In this document: positions 37,565 through 45,648 of the stretch, in pieces
Layout of the letters: each line of letters begins with the position of its first letter
Position numbering within the stretch: position 1 is the first letter of the stretch
Assembly: GCA_028101965.1 (NCBI GenBank)
Contig: JAOHMI010000006.1
Coordinates: forward strand, 1-64,000
Length of the DNA stretch: 64,000 nt
Source of the DNA: Bacteriovoracaceae bacterium
GTDB taxonomy: Bacteria; Bdellovibrionota; Bacteriovoracia; Bacteriovoracales; Bacteriovoracaceae
Reading direction: 5' to 3'
The notes under the pieces: model-generated
Seen by the model: the letters and a program-made list of their open reading frames with translations, nothing else
What the model was told of the DNA's origin: nothing
Databases searched by the model: none
Translations under genes and position numbers: made by a program

Positions 37565-38149
37565 TTATGATGTTTTTATTTTTCGTACAATTCGACTTAA
37601 ACTCACTGGAGTAATACCTAAATAGGCTGAGATGTGATACTGGGGGACTCTATTCATTAAATGGCCATAGCTACTTTTAAATACTTCATAACGCTCTTGA
37701 GCATCCAATAGTAAAAATTCATACTCTCTTTGCTCTTTAACTTTAAAAAAGTTTTCAGCAATTTTCCGCCCTAGTTCGTTCCAACATTCATGGCGTTTAT
37801 AGAGTAATTCAACTTTGCTATACTTAAAGGCATAAGTATTCATATCCTCTAAGGCCTGAATATTAATTCTGGCATTTGTTCCATTGAGAAGTTCAACATA
37901 GGCTGAAGCAATGTCATTTTCAGCTAAAAATATTTTGTTATATTCTGTCCCTTGTTTATCAATAAAATAAGTGCGGGCTAAGCCAGATTCGATAAAATAA
38001 ATGTATTCTGTCTCCTCTCCACTTCGAATAAGATGGTCACCTTTCGAGTACTTATAGTTGACAAAATGAGACTCCACAAACTCCCATTCACTCTCTGGTA
38101 TCGCGGCCATACTGGAATAATATTCATATAAACTAGTTAGTTTGATCAT
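37565..38149 (-). CDS. Crp/Fnr-family transcription regulator, Bacteroidota-like
   Basis: The cyclic-nucleotide-binding-like beta-roll covers about residues 20-115 (KGDHLIRSGEETEYIYFIESGLAR). The C-terminal HTH ends with VPQYHISAYLGITPVSLSRIVRK, wording typical of small Crp/Fnr regulators of Bacteroidota and unlike E. coli CRP or FNR; horizontal acquisition is possible. No FNR-type N-terminal cysteines are present, so it is not an FeS sensor. It is divergent from an SDR gene and separated by 65 bp containing two palindromes, a classic autoregulated regulator-target pair. Its stop lies 2 bp from the PLA2-like gene's stop (convergent). Confidence 0.9.
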   Translation of the reverse strand: MIKLTSLYEYYSSMAAIPESEWEFVESHFVNYKYSKGDHLIRSGEETEYIYFIESGLARTYFIDKQGTEYNKIFLAENDIASAYVELLNGTNARINIQALEDMNTYAFKYSKVELLYKRHECWNELGRKIAENFFKVKEQREYEFLLLDAQERYEVFKSSYGHLMNRVPQYHISAYLGITPVSLSRIVRKIKTS

Positions 38150-38150
38150 T

Positions 38151-38166
38151 ATTAACCTAGGTTAAT
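38151..38166. promoter_or_regulatory. 16-bp perfect palindrome, candidate operator 1
   Basis: ATTAACCTAGGTTAAT is its own reverse complement and lies one base upstream of the Crp/Fnr start codon. Its half-site TTAAC recurs in a second palindrome 24 bp away (centre to centre). The likely binder is the Crp/Fnr-family regulator encoded next to it. Confidence 0.6.
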
Positions 38167-38175
38167 TGGGTTTAC

Positions 38176-38189
38176 TTAACTATAGTTTA
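38176..38189. promoter_or_regulatory. Second palindrome, candidate operator 2
   Basis: TTAACTATAGTTTA has a perfect 10-bp core (AACTATAGTT) and shares the TTAAC-N4-GTT layout of the first palindrome. It lies between the two divergent start codons, 26 bases before the SDR start. Confidence 0.5.
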
Positions 38190-38214
38190 CTTTAGGTATA
38201 GGAGGAAAACAATT

Positions 38215-38958
38215 ATGAATATATTTATTACTGGTGGGTCTAGTGGAATGGGACTCGAGACAGCTAAAATACTACTCCGTGACGGACACCAGGTAGGAGT
38301 ATGTTCTTTCCAACCTTATGAACAAGTAAAAGAAGAATTACCAACTCAAATTAAATACTATCAAGCTAATGTATGTGACCGAGAAAAAATGATAGAAGTC
38401 ATTCATCAATTTACTAAAGATGCCGGATCATTAGATACAATTTTTGCTAATGCTGGAATAAATCATCCAAAGCAATCAGTTCCTGATTGGGAAATAGCTG
38501 AACGAGTAATCGATGTGAACATCAAAGGAGTTTTAAATACACTTGCTCCTGCAATCGATATTATGAAGCAACAAAAATCAGGTCATATAGTAACGATCTC
38601 TTCCATCTCTGCCTTTTCAGGTCTTCCAGGGATGAGTGTTTATGGTGGAAGTAAAGCATTTGTTAAATATTTTAGTGAGTCTCTAGGAGTCGATTTATAT
38701 CAATTTGGGATTAAAGTAACAACGCTTGCTCCTGGTTTTGTTTTAACGCCTTTAACTGAATCAAACTCACATAAAATGCCCTTTATGATTCAACAGGCTC
38801 AAGCTGGTGAAGAAATTGTTAAAGCAATCTATAATCAAAAAAGATTTCATATTTTTCCTAAACCTTTCAAGTTTTTGGCAAAACTTCTCCATTTTTTACC
38901 ACGATGGATCTATCAAATTATCATGAGAAAGGATTTATTGAAATTAAGGCAAAGTTAA
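38215..38958 (+). CDS. Short-chain dehydrogenase/reductase
   Basis: A classical SDR of 247 aa: TGGSSGMG cofactor loop, NAG motif (ANAGIN), catalytic Ser in SSIS and the YxxxK pair in YGGSKAF, then PGFV. The C-terminal 30 residues are hydrophobic and basic (FKFLAKLLHFLPRWIYQIIMRK), which suggests membrane association. GGAGG lies 9 bases before the ATG. The substrate is unknown. It is divergent from the Crp/Fnr gene with shared palindromes, so that regulator probably controls it. Confidence 0.93.
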   Translation: MNIFITGGSSGMGLETAKILLRDGHQVGVCSFQPYEQVKEELPTQIKYYQANVCDREKMIEVIHQFTKDAGSLDTIFANAGINHPKQSVPDWEIAERVIDVNIKGVLNTLAPAIDIMKQQKSGHIVTISSISAFSGLPGMSVYGGSKAFVKYFSESLGVDLYQFGIKVTTLAPGFVLTPLTESNSHKMPFMIQQAQAGEEIVKAIYNQKRFHIFPKPFKFLAKLLHFLPRWIYQIIMRKDLLKLRQS

Positions 38959-38965
38959 TAAAGAT

Positions 38966-39331
38966 CTAAGGTATGGGTAAGTTAAGTCGCTGACGACGTG
39001 CAATTCTTTTTTGTAATTTCTTAGTATTTCTTTTATTTTTTATTTTTTTCTGGTCACGAGGATTTATTCCCCCAACCACTTGTCTTCTCTTTTGTCTTTC
39101 TAAACTGCGAAAACGGCGATTTACAGAGCTTGTTAAAGATCGCTTCCTTTTATTCTTTATTTTAGATTTTTTCTTTTGCCGTATTTTATCAATGTTTTTT
39201 TGACTCGTTTTTTCTTTTACTAATTTAAGTGAGTCGATTTTAAGCTCTGAAATATCGTTCGATTTTTCCGTTTGGGTAAAGCCAGGAAGACTGATCACAA
39301 ATAAAAATAGAAAAACTATTATCGTTTTCAT
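38966..39331 (-). CDS. Secreted lysine/arginine-rich protein, 121 aa
   Basis: A signal peptide (MKTIIVFLFLFVISLPGFTQ) precedes about 100 residues dominated by Lys, Arg and Gln (KIRQKKKSKIKNKRKRS, RNTKKLQKRIARRQRLN). No cysteine and no folded-domain motif is visible. It lies 60 bp downstream of a TPR/barrel protein gene on the same strand, and a second exported, extremely charged protein is encoded upstream of that. The three probably form one operon. Binding of a polyanion (nucleic acid, LPS or peptidoglycan) is a guess. Confidence 0.65.
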   Translation of the reverse strand: MKTIIVFLFLFVISLPGFTQTEKSNDISELKIDSLKLVKEKTSQKNIDKIRQKKKSKIKNKRKRSLTSSVNRRFRSLERQKRRQVVGGINPRDQKKIKNKRNTKKLQKRIARRQRLNLPIP

Positions 39332-39391
39332 ATGTCTAATTATACCATAAAAGTGAAATCTACCAAATAATGATTTCAGATGTTTATATGC

Positions 39392-40660
39392 TTAAAAAGC
39401 AACAACTAAGCCAAACTTAAGGTTATTCTGGGAATAATTGTAATCCACACTAGCGTTTTCTCCATCAAAAGTAGAAGCATTTGTTGATCTAGCCGAGTTA
39501 ATATACAAAGATGTGGTTTCCCTAAACTCATATTCTAAGTTAAAACTTAGTGAACGCGTTCCATCGATCCGCTGCTCTTCCTCTTCTTCGTCTTCTACAA
39601 AAGTACGAGTATCACGCGATAGATCAATTGATCCTATAAGCTTTTTATAACGATACTGAATACCAATGGATAAGGTTTGGCCGGTATTCGATTCAAAATA
39701 AAGATCATCATCATTTAAATTTTGATCATATCGATCATAGCTAGTATAAAATGAAAAAGATTCTAAATAATAGGTATAAAAGATTCCGTAAGAAGTTGAA
39801 GTCCCTCTTAAGTAATAATAATCCTCGTTTACATTATCAATGATGGCCGTCGAATAAGAAAAAGCTAACTCACTATTATTTAATTCAATTGTTAGTCCCA
39901 CTTGGGAGGTTTCAGTCTCAAGTGTCGCAGAGGCTTCATTATCATAATCTCGTTGCTTACTATATTTATAATTTAAAATTAAATTATCCACATAATAATT
40001 TAAAGGTAATTGTATTGTTTCAGAATAGTTATTATTATCAGTTTCGGTCGTATAGTATTCATCAAATTTTTCAAAAACAAATGATGAACTGAATTTTTCT
40101 AAATTTAGAAAGTTATATCCAAAGTAATAAGAGAAGTTATTATGAATATCAGATTCAATTTCAAGTCCATCATCTTCATCTGTACTGGACCTCGCAGATG
40201 GATTTGAATTACTTGATCGACTAATATCCACCTCTAAAAACATCTGATCAATGATTCCCCAAAACTCTTTTGTTTCATCATCTTGATACTTTAAGTCTAA
40301 CTGATCTAAGAAATAATCAATTTGCTTATTAAGCTGTTCTGGGTTCTCATACTTAGTTGCTTTAATTAAGTAATCGTATGATTTATTATCATCCGCTAAA
40401 TTAAAATAGGCGAACCCAATCATTCCATAAAGAAAACCTTTGTCAGCTTTTTTATGTCTTAATGCTTGTTTATAGATTTTGATTGAGGATTTTAATTTAT
40501 TAGCACGAAAATAAGAATTTCCGACCATGACCAGATTTTCGAAATTAGGGTTAGCACGATACTGAGATTTAGCTTCACGTACTGATTGATTCATTGAAAA
40601 AGAAAAAGTGCTTAAGCTTACCATTAAAAGAAGTAATAACTTAAGCGCTTTATATATCAT
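39392..40660 (-). CDS. TPR protein with C-terminal outer-membrane barrel
   Basis: The start is placed at the ATG (40660) instead of the track's TTG, with GGA 7 bases upstream and a signal peptide MIYKALKLLLLLMVSLSTF. Residues about 25-130 are tetratricopeptide-like (VMVGNSYFRANKLKSSIKIYKQAL, FLYGMIGFAYFNLADDNKSYDYL). An acidic Ser-rich linker (SARSSTDEDDGLEIES) leads to about 250 residues of barrel strands (YSSS/VFEKFDEYY, LILNYKYSKQ, LSIGIQYRYKK) ending with NLKFGLVVAF. This suggests a periplasmic TPR module tied to an outer-membrane barrel, probably a secretion or assembly component. Confidence 0.75.
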   Translation of the reverse strand: MIYKALKLLLLLMVSLSTFSFSMNQSVREAKSQYRANPNFENLVMVGNSYFRANKLKSSIKIYKQALRHKKADKGFLYGMIGFAYFNLADDNKSYDYLIKATKYENPEQLNKQIDYFLDQLDLKYQDDETKEFWGIIDQMFLEVDISRSSNSNPSARSSTDEDDGLEIESDIHNNFSYYFGYNFLNLEKFSSSFVFEKFDEYYTTETDNNNYSETIQLPLNYYVDNLILNYKYSKQRDYDNEASATLETETSQVGLTIELNNSELAFSYSTAIIDNVNEDYYYLRGTSTSYGIFYTYYLESFSFYTSYDRYDQNLNDDDLYFESNTGQTLSIGIQYRYKKLIGSIDLSRDTRTFVEDEEEEEQRIDGTRSLSFNLEYEFRETTSLYINSARSTNASTFDGENASVDYNYSQNNLKFGLVVAF

Positions 40661-40687
40661 TGATAATTCCAATTTAATGAATATTTG

Positions 40688-41191
40688 TTATTTTTTACCA
40701 CCTCTTTTTTCTCGGCGCTTTTCTCTTCGTTCAGTTTTCCTAGTTTGTTTTTTTTCTTTGCGAACTTTTTTCTTTTCCTTTCGCTTCATTTTGCGATCAG
40801 TCCTTTTCTCCATTCGCTTACCTTTTCTATCTTGTCTACGCTCTTTTCTCTCTTCTCGACGGCCCTCACGTTTATCTTGCCGCTTACCTCTTCTTTCTTC
40901 ACGATTTTCTTTTCTGTCGCCCCGTCTTTCTTGACGATCCTCTTTTTTGCCATCACGTCTTTCTTGACGATCCTCTTTTCTCCCTTCACGTTTTTCTCGC
41001 CGTTCTTCTTTTCTTTCTCCTCGTTTCTCCTGGCGATCTTCTCTTCGTGGAGGAGGAGCACTTTCTCCTTGTGGTGCTGGTGGTGGTGGGTTATTAGTGA
41101 TTTCAAATTTTGGTGTATCTTCTCCTGAATCATTTTGTGACCATAGTGGAGTAAAGTTTAAAAGACTTAAAATTAATAAATACTTAAACAT
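40688..41191 (-). CDS. Secreted protein with a long charged K/R/E repeat (single alpha-helix-like)
   Basis: A signal peptide (MFKYLLILSLLNFTPLWSQ) and a Pro-rich spacer (PPPPAPQGESAPPP) precede about 115 residues made almost only of Arg, Lys, Glu, Asp, Gln and Gly (RREDRQEKRGERKEERREK...). Runs such as DRQERR and KEDRQERRGD repeat with an 11-residue period. It is strongly basic overall and could form a stable single alpha-helix, a rigid extended rod. It stands 27 bp upstream of the TPR/barrel gene. Two overlapping ORFs on either strand are shadows of this repetitive sequence. Confidence 0.75.
   Translation of the reverse strand: MFKYLLILSLLNFTPLWSQNDSGEDTPKFEITNNPPPPAPQGESAPPPRREDRQEKRGERKEERREKREGRKEDRQERRDGKKEDRQERRGDRKENREERRGKRQDKREGRREERKERRQDRKGKRMEKRTDRKMKRKEKKKVRKEKKQTRKTERREKRREKRGGKK
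40923..40979. repeat. 24-bp direct repeat inside the charged-protein gene
   Basis: CGTCTTTCTTGACGATCCTC plus TTTT occurs at 40923 and again at 40956, a 33-bp period that encodes the 11-aa protein repeat (minus strand). The identity at DNA level is higher than needed for the protein, so recent duplication is likely. Confidence 0.8.
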
Positions 41192-41389
41192 AAAACCGTC
41201 CTAATCATTAAAATTTTATAAAATATAATTATATTCCAGATACATAGCGAGATAACAAAATTGAATATTCAAAAAATTATCTTTTTATAAATAAACTTGT
41301 ATCTAGTTAAAATCACAACATTGGTCTAATTTCCCAGCTTTTCTGACTCAGACGCTCAAGTAAATAGAGCTAAGTCCGATGAATAGACT

Positions 41390-42928
41390 ATGATATTACC
41401 CTTAGGTTTAGGCTTAAAAATATTCAGATTACCTGTTATTACGTTGATTCTAATTTCGGCAAATATAATTTGGTATCACCATGAAGGTCCTACGCAAGGT
41501 CATTTTCTCCACGATGTTCACGTCCAATATCCTTTTGCCAAATTAGAGAATGATCTCTTCAAAGAATTCTGCCTTAAAAAACTAGGATCTAGTTCATGCC
41601 AGATTGGGAAAGATTTCATTCATCAAAAATACAAAGGGCTTTGGCCAGCTAACTTAAAATTTTATGCAACACCCTCTGAAAAACAAAAACTTACTTGGGA
41701 TGAATTTCAAATTCACTTAAAACAAGATTATGAATACATTCCTAAGCAAAAAGGTGAAATATTCGAGAACTATAAAAACGAAAAACAAAGTTTTGAAACA
41801 AGTGTTCATGCAATTTATTTAGACAAGAATCTTCTTTCCAAAAGTACCATAAATCTTAAAAGTATTATGATAACGCAGTTTAGGCATGGAAGTTCACTAC
41901 ATTTATATTCAAATCTATTCTTCTTATTGTCATTTGGAATCTATGCTGAATGTGCCTTAGGCAGCTTAGCATTTCTTTTTATCTACTTTTTGGGTGGAAT
42001 TGCTGGGTTAGGACTAGAAGCTTATACTTTTGAAAATTCAATTTCATTTATTGTTGGAGCAAGTGCGAATGTTTCCGCTCTAATGGGAGCATTCTATATA
42101 CTATTTTTCAGGCACTATTTTAAAGCCGTCTTATTTTTAGGTTTCTTCTGGCGAACTTTTTTAGCGCCAATTTCATACACTCTCCCAATTCTTTTTTTCT
42201 CTCAAGACTTGATTGGACTATTAGAAATAGAAGGAACTAATGTTGCACACCTTGCCCATTTAGGTGGATTAATCACAGGTATGGTTTTAACTTATTGTTA
42301 CAAATCAATCTATCTTGAAATACCAGAACCATTTATTTATGAATATGAGTTTGAAAAAACTATGGAATTATTAAACCCAGAAAATAATATCAATATTATT
42401 ACTGAAGCTAGTCATCTTATTGATGTCAATCCTCTTAACTATTCGGTGAAAGAGAAGGCCATTAACCATTCCTATAAGATTTCACATTCACACCCTGAAT
42501 ACATCCAGGCAAAATACTTTCTAAAGAGGCATTTTGGAAGCCTCCTACGTTATTACTATAAAAGTAAAGAGTATGATAAAGTTTTTAACCGAATAAACTT
42601 GTTTCCCTCTCACTACTCTTTTTTTGAATGTATAAAACACCTCGATCTTAGAACTCTTGGGAAATTAATAAATCAGGAATCTGATAAGAATGTACCTTAC
42701 ACAAAGTTTCTTCTCATAAGTTCTTACCTAATTCTTAGTAAATCAAGGAATATGAATAATAAAAAACTAATTGAAGAAAAATTAAATTCAATTATAGAAG
42801 AAAATGAATTTACGAAAGAACAATTAGAGTGTATCAGACATTTCAATGATTCTTTCCAAAGTAATATAAATCAAAAACTCAACACAATGGTTACAGAAAA
42901 AATAAAAGTAAATCTTATGATTGCTTAA
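41390..42928 (+). CDS. Rhomboid-family intramembrane serine protease
   Basis: The 512-aa protein has a first TM helix, a long soluble insert (about residues 30-160), and then the rhomboid core. HLYSN (His171, Asn175) matches the oxyanion-stabilising HxxxN; Ser225 in IVGASANVSALMG is the nucleophile in a GASA rather than the usual GxSG setting; His290 in AHLAHLGG completes the dyad. The 200 residues after the last TM are helical, possibly TPR-like, and soluble. Catalysis is likely but the altered GASA loop is noted. It heads an operon with RDD and AsmA-like genes (8- and 19-bp gaps). Confidence 0.85.
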   Translation: MILPLGLGLKIFRLPVITLILISANIIWYHHEGPTQGHFLHDVHVQYPFAKLENDLFKEFCLKKLGSSSCQIGKDFIHQKYKGLWPANLKFYATPSEKQKLTWDEFQIHLKQDYEYIPKQKGEIFENYKNEKQSFETSVHAIYLDKNLLSKSTINLKSIMITQFRHGSSLHLYSNLFFLLSFGIYAECALGSLAFLFIYFLGGIAGLGLEAYTFENSISFIVGASANVSALMGAFYILFFRHYFKAVLFLGFFWRTFLAPISYTLPILFFSQDLIGLLEIEGTNVAHLAHLGGLITGMVLTYCYKSIYLEIPEPFIYEYEFEKTMELLNPENNINIITEASHLIDVNPLNYSVKEKAINHSYKISHSHPEYIQAKYFLKRHFGSLLRYYYKSKEYDKVFNRINLFPSHYSFFECIKHLDLRTLGKLINQESDKNVPYTKFLLISSYLILSKSRNMNNKKLIEEKLNSIIEENEFTKEQLECIRHFNDSFQSNINQKLNTMVTEKIKVNLMIA

Positions 42929-42936
42929 GGGTTATA

Positions 42937-43464
42937 ATGGAAATACCTAAAATTAATGATCACCGATCTTCTGTAAAGATTTCTCAAAAGAAAATTTCAG
43001 AAGTTCATCTTTTTGATGGAAAAGAAGATACGATCTTTGCAGGTTTCTTTATTAGACTTGCTGCCTTGATAATTGATTCAATGGTTTATCTTTCTCTTTA
43101 TTATGCTGCAGTTTTCTTAGTTGCAAATATAATATTAGGAACTTCTGCCCAAAGCTTCATCGAGAAACAAGGAAGCCTACTTCATATTCTAAATTACTTA
43201 ATCTATTCCATATATTTTACAACTGCAACCTATATCAAGGGGTGCACATTTGGAAAATTTATTTTTAACCTTAGAGTTGTTCATGCGGACCCTAATCGAA
43301 AAAGATCCTTTGGGCAAATATTTTTTAGAGAATTCATAGGGAAATGGATATCAGTTCTTATCCTTTATATGGGTTTTATTCCAGCCTTCGTTGGCGGAAA
43401 AAATAAACATCGAACTTTACATGATTATATAGTAAACACCCTAGTTATTAAAAAAAATAGCTAA
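42937..43464 (+). CDS. RDD family membrane protein
   Basis: The 175-aa protein has the RDD pattern: F(F)IRLAALIIDSMVYL in the first TM segment (Arg-Asp signature), a second hydrophobic segment (LNYLIYSIYFTT), GKFIFNLRVV, and a third TM region followed by HRTLHDYIVNTLVI. RDD proteins are proposed membrane transporters or complex partners; no activity is established. Position 8 bp after the rhomboid gene implies co-transcription and possibly a substrate or partner relation. Confidence 0.88.
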   Translation: MEIPKINDHRSSVKISQKKISEVHLFDGKEDTIFAGFFIRLAALIIDSMVYLSLYYAAVFLVANIILGTSAQSFIEKQGSLLHILNYLIYSIYFTTATYIKGCTFGKFIFNLRVVHADPNRKRSFGQIFFREFIGKWISVLILYMGFIPAFVGGKNKHRTLHDYIVNTLVIKKNS

Positions 43465-43483
43465 ACATCAAAGTGAGTACACT

Positions 43484-44722
43484 ATGAGAAAAATTATTTT
43501 AGTCATTTTTGCCATTCCCGTTATCTGCTTATCATTGGCCGTTTATTTAGTCTTTTTTAGTACAGTTCCTGCCACAACAATAATTGGTCAAATAAATAAA
43601 AGCCCTGACTCTGAGATAGAAATAAAATATGGAAGTATTAATGGTAGTGTCACTAGCGGGTTTAGTTTAACCAATTTTTCTATTGAAGATAAGCAAAGCA
43701 AAAGTCCTCTATACTCTATTGATAACTTTGCCTTCACCTATGATAATCTTATCACTGCAAAATATAGCTTCAAAAATTTAACCAAGGGACAATTTAGTAT
43801 TAATGAAATCATCGCCGAAGGAGGTGTTTTAGACATTGACTTGATTGAAGAATTGTCAAAAAGAAATAAAGACAAATCTCAAGCAAACTCTAAGGCAGAA
43901 AAGAAAGCAGATAAGAATAATGAAAAAATTGAAGAGTTTCAGAAAAAATATCCTTATTACAATATAATGATAAAAAAAATAAGCTTTAAAAATTTAAAGT
44001 TCATTAAATCCGGAAAAGAGTACTTTATGCCAGAAATTGCTCTTGATGAATTTAAAATAAGTACTGATGAAATTTATCTAAAATCTCTTGAGATTGATCA
44101 TCAATATTTATCATTAACGTCAAAATTGGTTGATCCAGAGAACTATGACTATGAAATTTCACTTAACGTGAAACAAAATTCGGCCATTCATATAAAAGAG
44201 GATCTTAAAGTTAATAGCCAATTTTCTTTGGGAAAAGATATTCCTTTCAAAATCTCTCTTTCCACAGAAGGAAAAGAGTTAAATTTAGAATATGACGCAA
44301 ATAAAGAGCCTACTGATATTTATTTCAGTTTAAATAATTTCACTACAGATAAATGGTTTCTCAAAACGACTTACATCAATATAGATAAATTTGTAGGTAA
44401 AATAGAATTTAATCCTGAAATTTTTAATTTCGATCAAGAAAAATCAACTCAGACAATGATGATGGCATCAACGCAAACGATTCTCCATCCAGAAGAACTT
44501 TATATAAGTATAATGGGTCGGCAATTTTATTTACCTGAAGAAAATATCCAGCCAATCCCCATAATACAAGCGAGTCTACTCAAAACCATGTTACAAGAAG
44601 TAAACACTCGAGAACCAGCATCATCGGATATGCAAACTGCAAAAATGAATGAATCCGATCTCAGCCCAGAGGAACCGAACCAAATGACTCAATCAATACA
44701 AGAGGAAGCAAAGGAACTTTAA
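43484..44722 (+). CDS. AsmA-like membrane-anchored protein
   Basis: One N-terminal TM helix (IILVIFAIPVICLSLAVYLVFF) is followed by a repeated beta-strand pattern in which SIEIKYGSINGSVTSGFSLTNF-type segments recall the N-terminus of AsmA/TamB-type lipid-transport proteins. A highly charged, possibly coiled-coil segment (KDKSQANSKAEKKADKNNEK) interrupts about residues 125-145. The C-terminal tail is Met/Glu/Ser-rich and polar. AsmA-like proteins work in envelope lipid movement; the match is moderate. It is the last gene of the rhomboid operon and ends before a strong terminator. Confidence 0.6.
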   Translation: MRKIILVIFAIPVICLSLAVYLVFFSTVPATTIIGQINKSPDSEIEIKYGSINGSVTSGFSLTNFSIEDKQSKSPLYSIDNFAFTYDNLITAKYSFKNLTKGQFSINEIIAEGGVLDIDLIEELSKRNKDKSQANSKAEKKADKNNEKIEEFQKKYPYYNIMIKKISFKNLKFIKSGKEYFMPEIALDEFKISTDEIYLKSLEIDHQYLSLTSKLVDPENYDYEISLNVKQNSAIHIKEDLKVNSQFSLGKDIPFKISLSTEGKELNLEYDANKEPTDIYFSLNNFTTDKWFLKTTYINIDKFVGKIEFNPEIFNFDQEKSTQTMMMASTQTILHPEELYISIMGRQFYLPEENIQPIPIIQASLLKTMLQEVNTREPASSDMQTAKMNESDLSPEEPNQMTQSIQEEAKEL

Positions 44723-44746
44723 TCAACTTCCCTTTTATGAAATAAT

Positions 44747-44780
44747 AGCCTCACTCTAAAATTAGTGAGGCTTTTTTTTT
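44747..44780 (+). terminator. Strong terminator of the rhomboid operon
   Basis: AGCCTCACT pairs perfectly with AGTGAGGCT (9 bp) around an 8-base loop and is followed by nine T. The only start candidate of the next gene (TTG, 44779) lies inside this T tract. Confidence 0.95.
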
Positions 44781-45648
44781 GAATACACAGACGCTCTTTC
44801 TTTCATGCTCCTTTGTCCTAACTAGTAATCTTACTGCTCAAATACAAAGTAATTTCAACCAAAAGATTCGCCCCTTATATGAACTTGGAGGGGGTCTATC
44901 AATTTTCCGCATACCTAATTATCCTGGTTCTAAAAAAAGTACGACACGAACGCTTCCTTTTCCTTTCGCAGTTTACAGAGGAGATTTTCTTAGAAGTGAT
45001 GAAGAGGGAACTAGGGCCAGACTATTATACACTGAGGATTATGAGACCGGACTCAGCATGGGATTTAATTTTCCGGTTAATTCAAACGAAAATGATGCCC
45101 GAAAAGGAATGGATGATCTGGATGCCATTTTTGAATTTGGCCCAAAGTTTCTATTTCGTTTTTTTTCCGACTCAAAATATCACAAATTAAACTTGTCATT
45201 GGCTTTACGTTCAGCCTTTGCGATTAATTTAAATCCAGAAATGAGGTTTACCGGATTTACAGCTGAACCAGAAATTTCTTATTGGAGAAATTTCGATCTG
45301 GCCCTACCAACGACTCTCTTTTTGAGTTCTGAGTTAAAAATTGCGGATGCAAAATTTAATAATTATTTTTATGGGGTTGAAGAGAGGGATGAAACTGATT
45401 CGCGACCCCGTTACGAAGCCACTCAAGGTCCAATAGATTTAACCACAAGCATCGGGCTGTCTGTTGAAATCAATAAAAAGTCTCAAGTGTTCGCGGGTTA
45501 TTTTTATTCAGACTATTCCCGTTCGGTAAATAAGAAAAGCCCTCTCTTGGAAAGAAACTATAATATGGGTTTTGTCATTGGCTTCATGAGTCTTTTCTAT
45601 GAGTCCGATGAAGTGGTTGATGTATACCGAAGTAATAAAAAATATTAA
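44779..45648 (+). CDS. MipA/OmpV-family outer-membrane protein
   Basis: The 289-aa protein matches MipA/OmpV: YELGGGLSIFRIPNYPGS near the N-terminus, LPFPFAVYRGDFLRSDEEG, GLSMGFNFPVNS, and GMDDLDAIFEFGPKF. The family forms outer-membrane barrels that, in E. coli, scaffold peptidoglycan-modifying enzymes. No ATG or GTG exists in frame before the family region; the first usable start is a TTG inside the preceding terminator's T run, with GAGG of the terminator stem 9 bases upstream. Its 3' end overlaps the convergent EEP lipoprotein gene by 4 bp. Confidence 0.85.
   Translation: MNTQTLFLSCSFVLTSNLTAQIQSNFNQKIRPLYELGGGLSIFRIPNYPGSKKSTTRTLPFPFAVYRGDFLRSDEEGTRARLLYTEDYETGLSMGFNFPVNSNENDARKGMDDLDAIFEFGPKFLFRFFSDSKYHKLNLSLALRSAFAINLNPEMRFTGFTAEPEISYWRNFDLALPTTLFLSSELKIADAKFNNYFYGVEERDETDSRPRYEATQGPIDLTTSIGLSVEINKKSQVFAGYFYSDYSRSVNKKSPLLERNYNMGFVIGFMSLFYESDEVVDVYRSNKKY

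Noticed and set aside
40685-41133. ORFs of 147 aa (plus) and 115 aa (minus) at the charged-repeat gene
   Set aside because: Both are shadows of the low-complexity K/R/E coding sequence; the 167-aa frame has a signal peptide and fits the operon.
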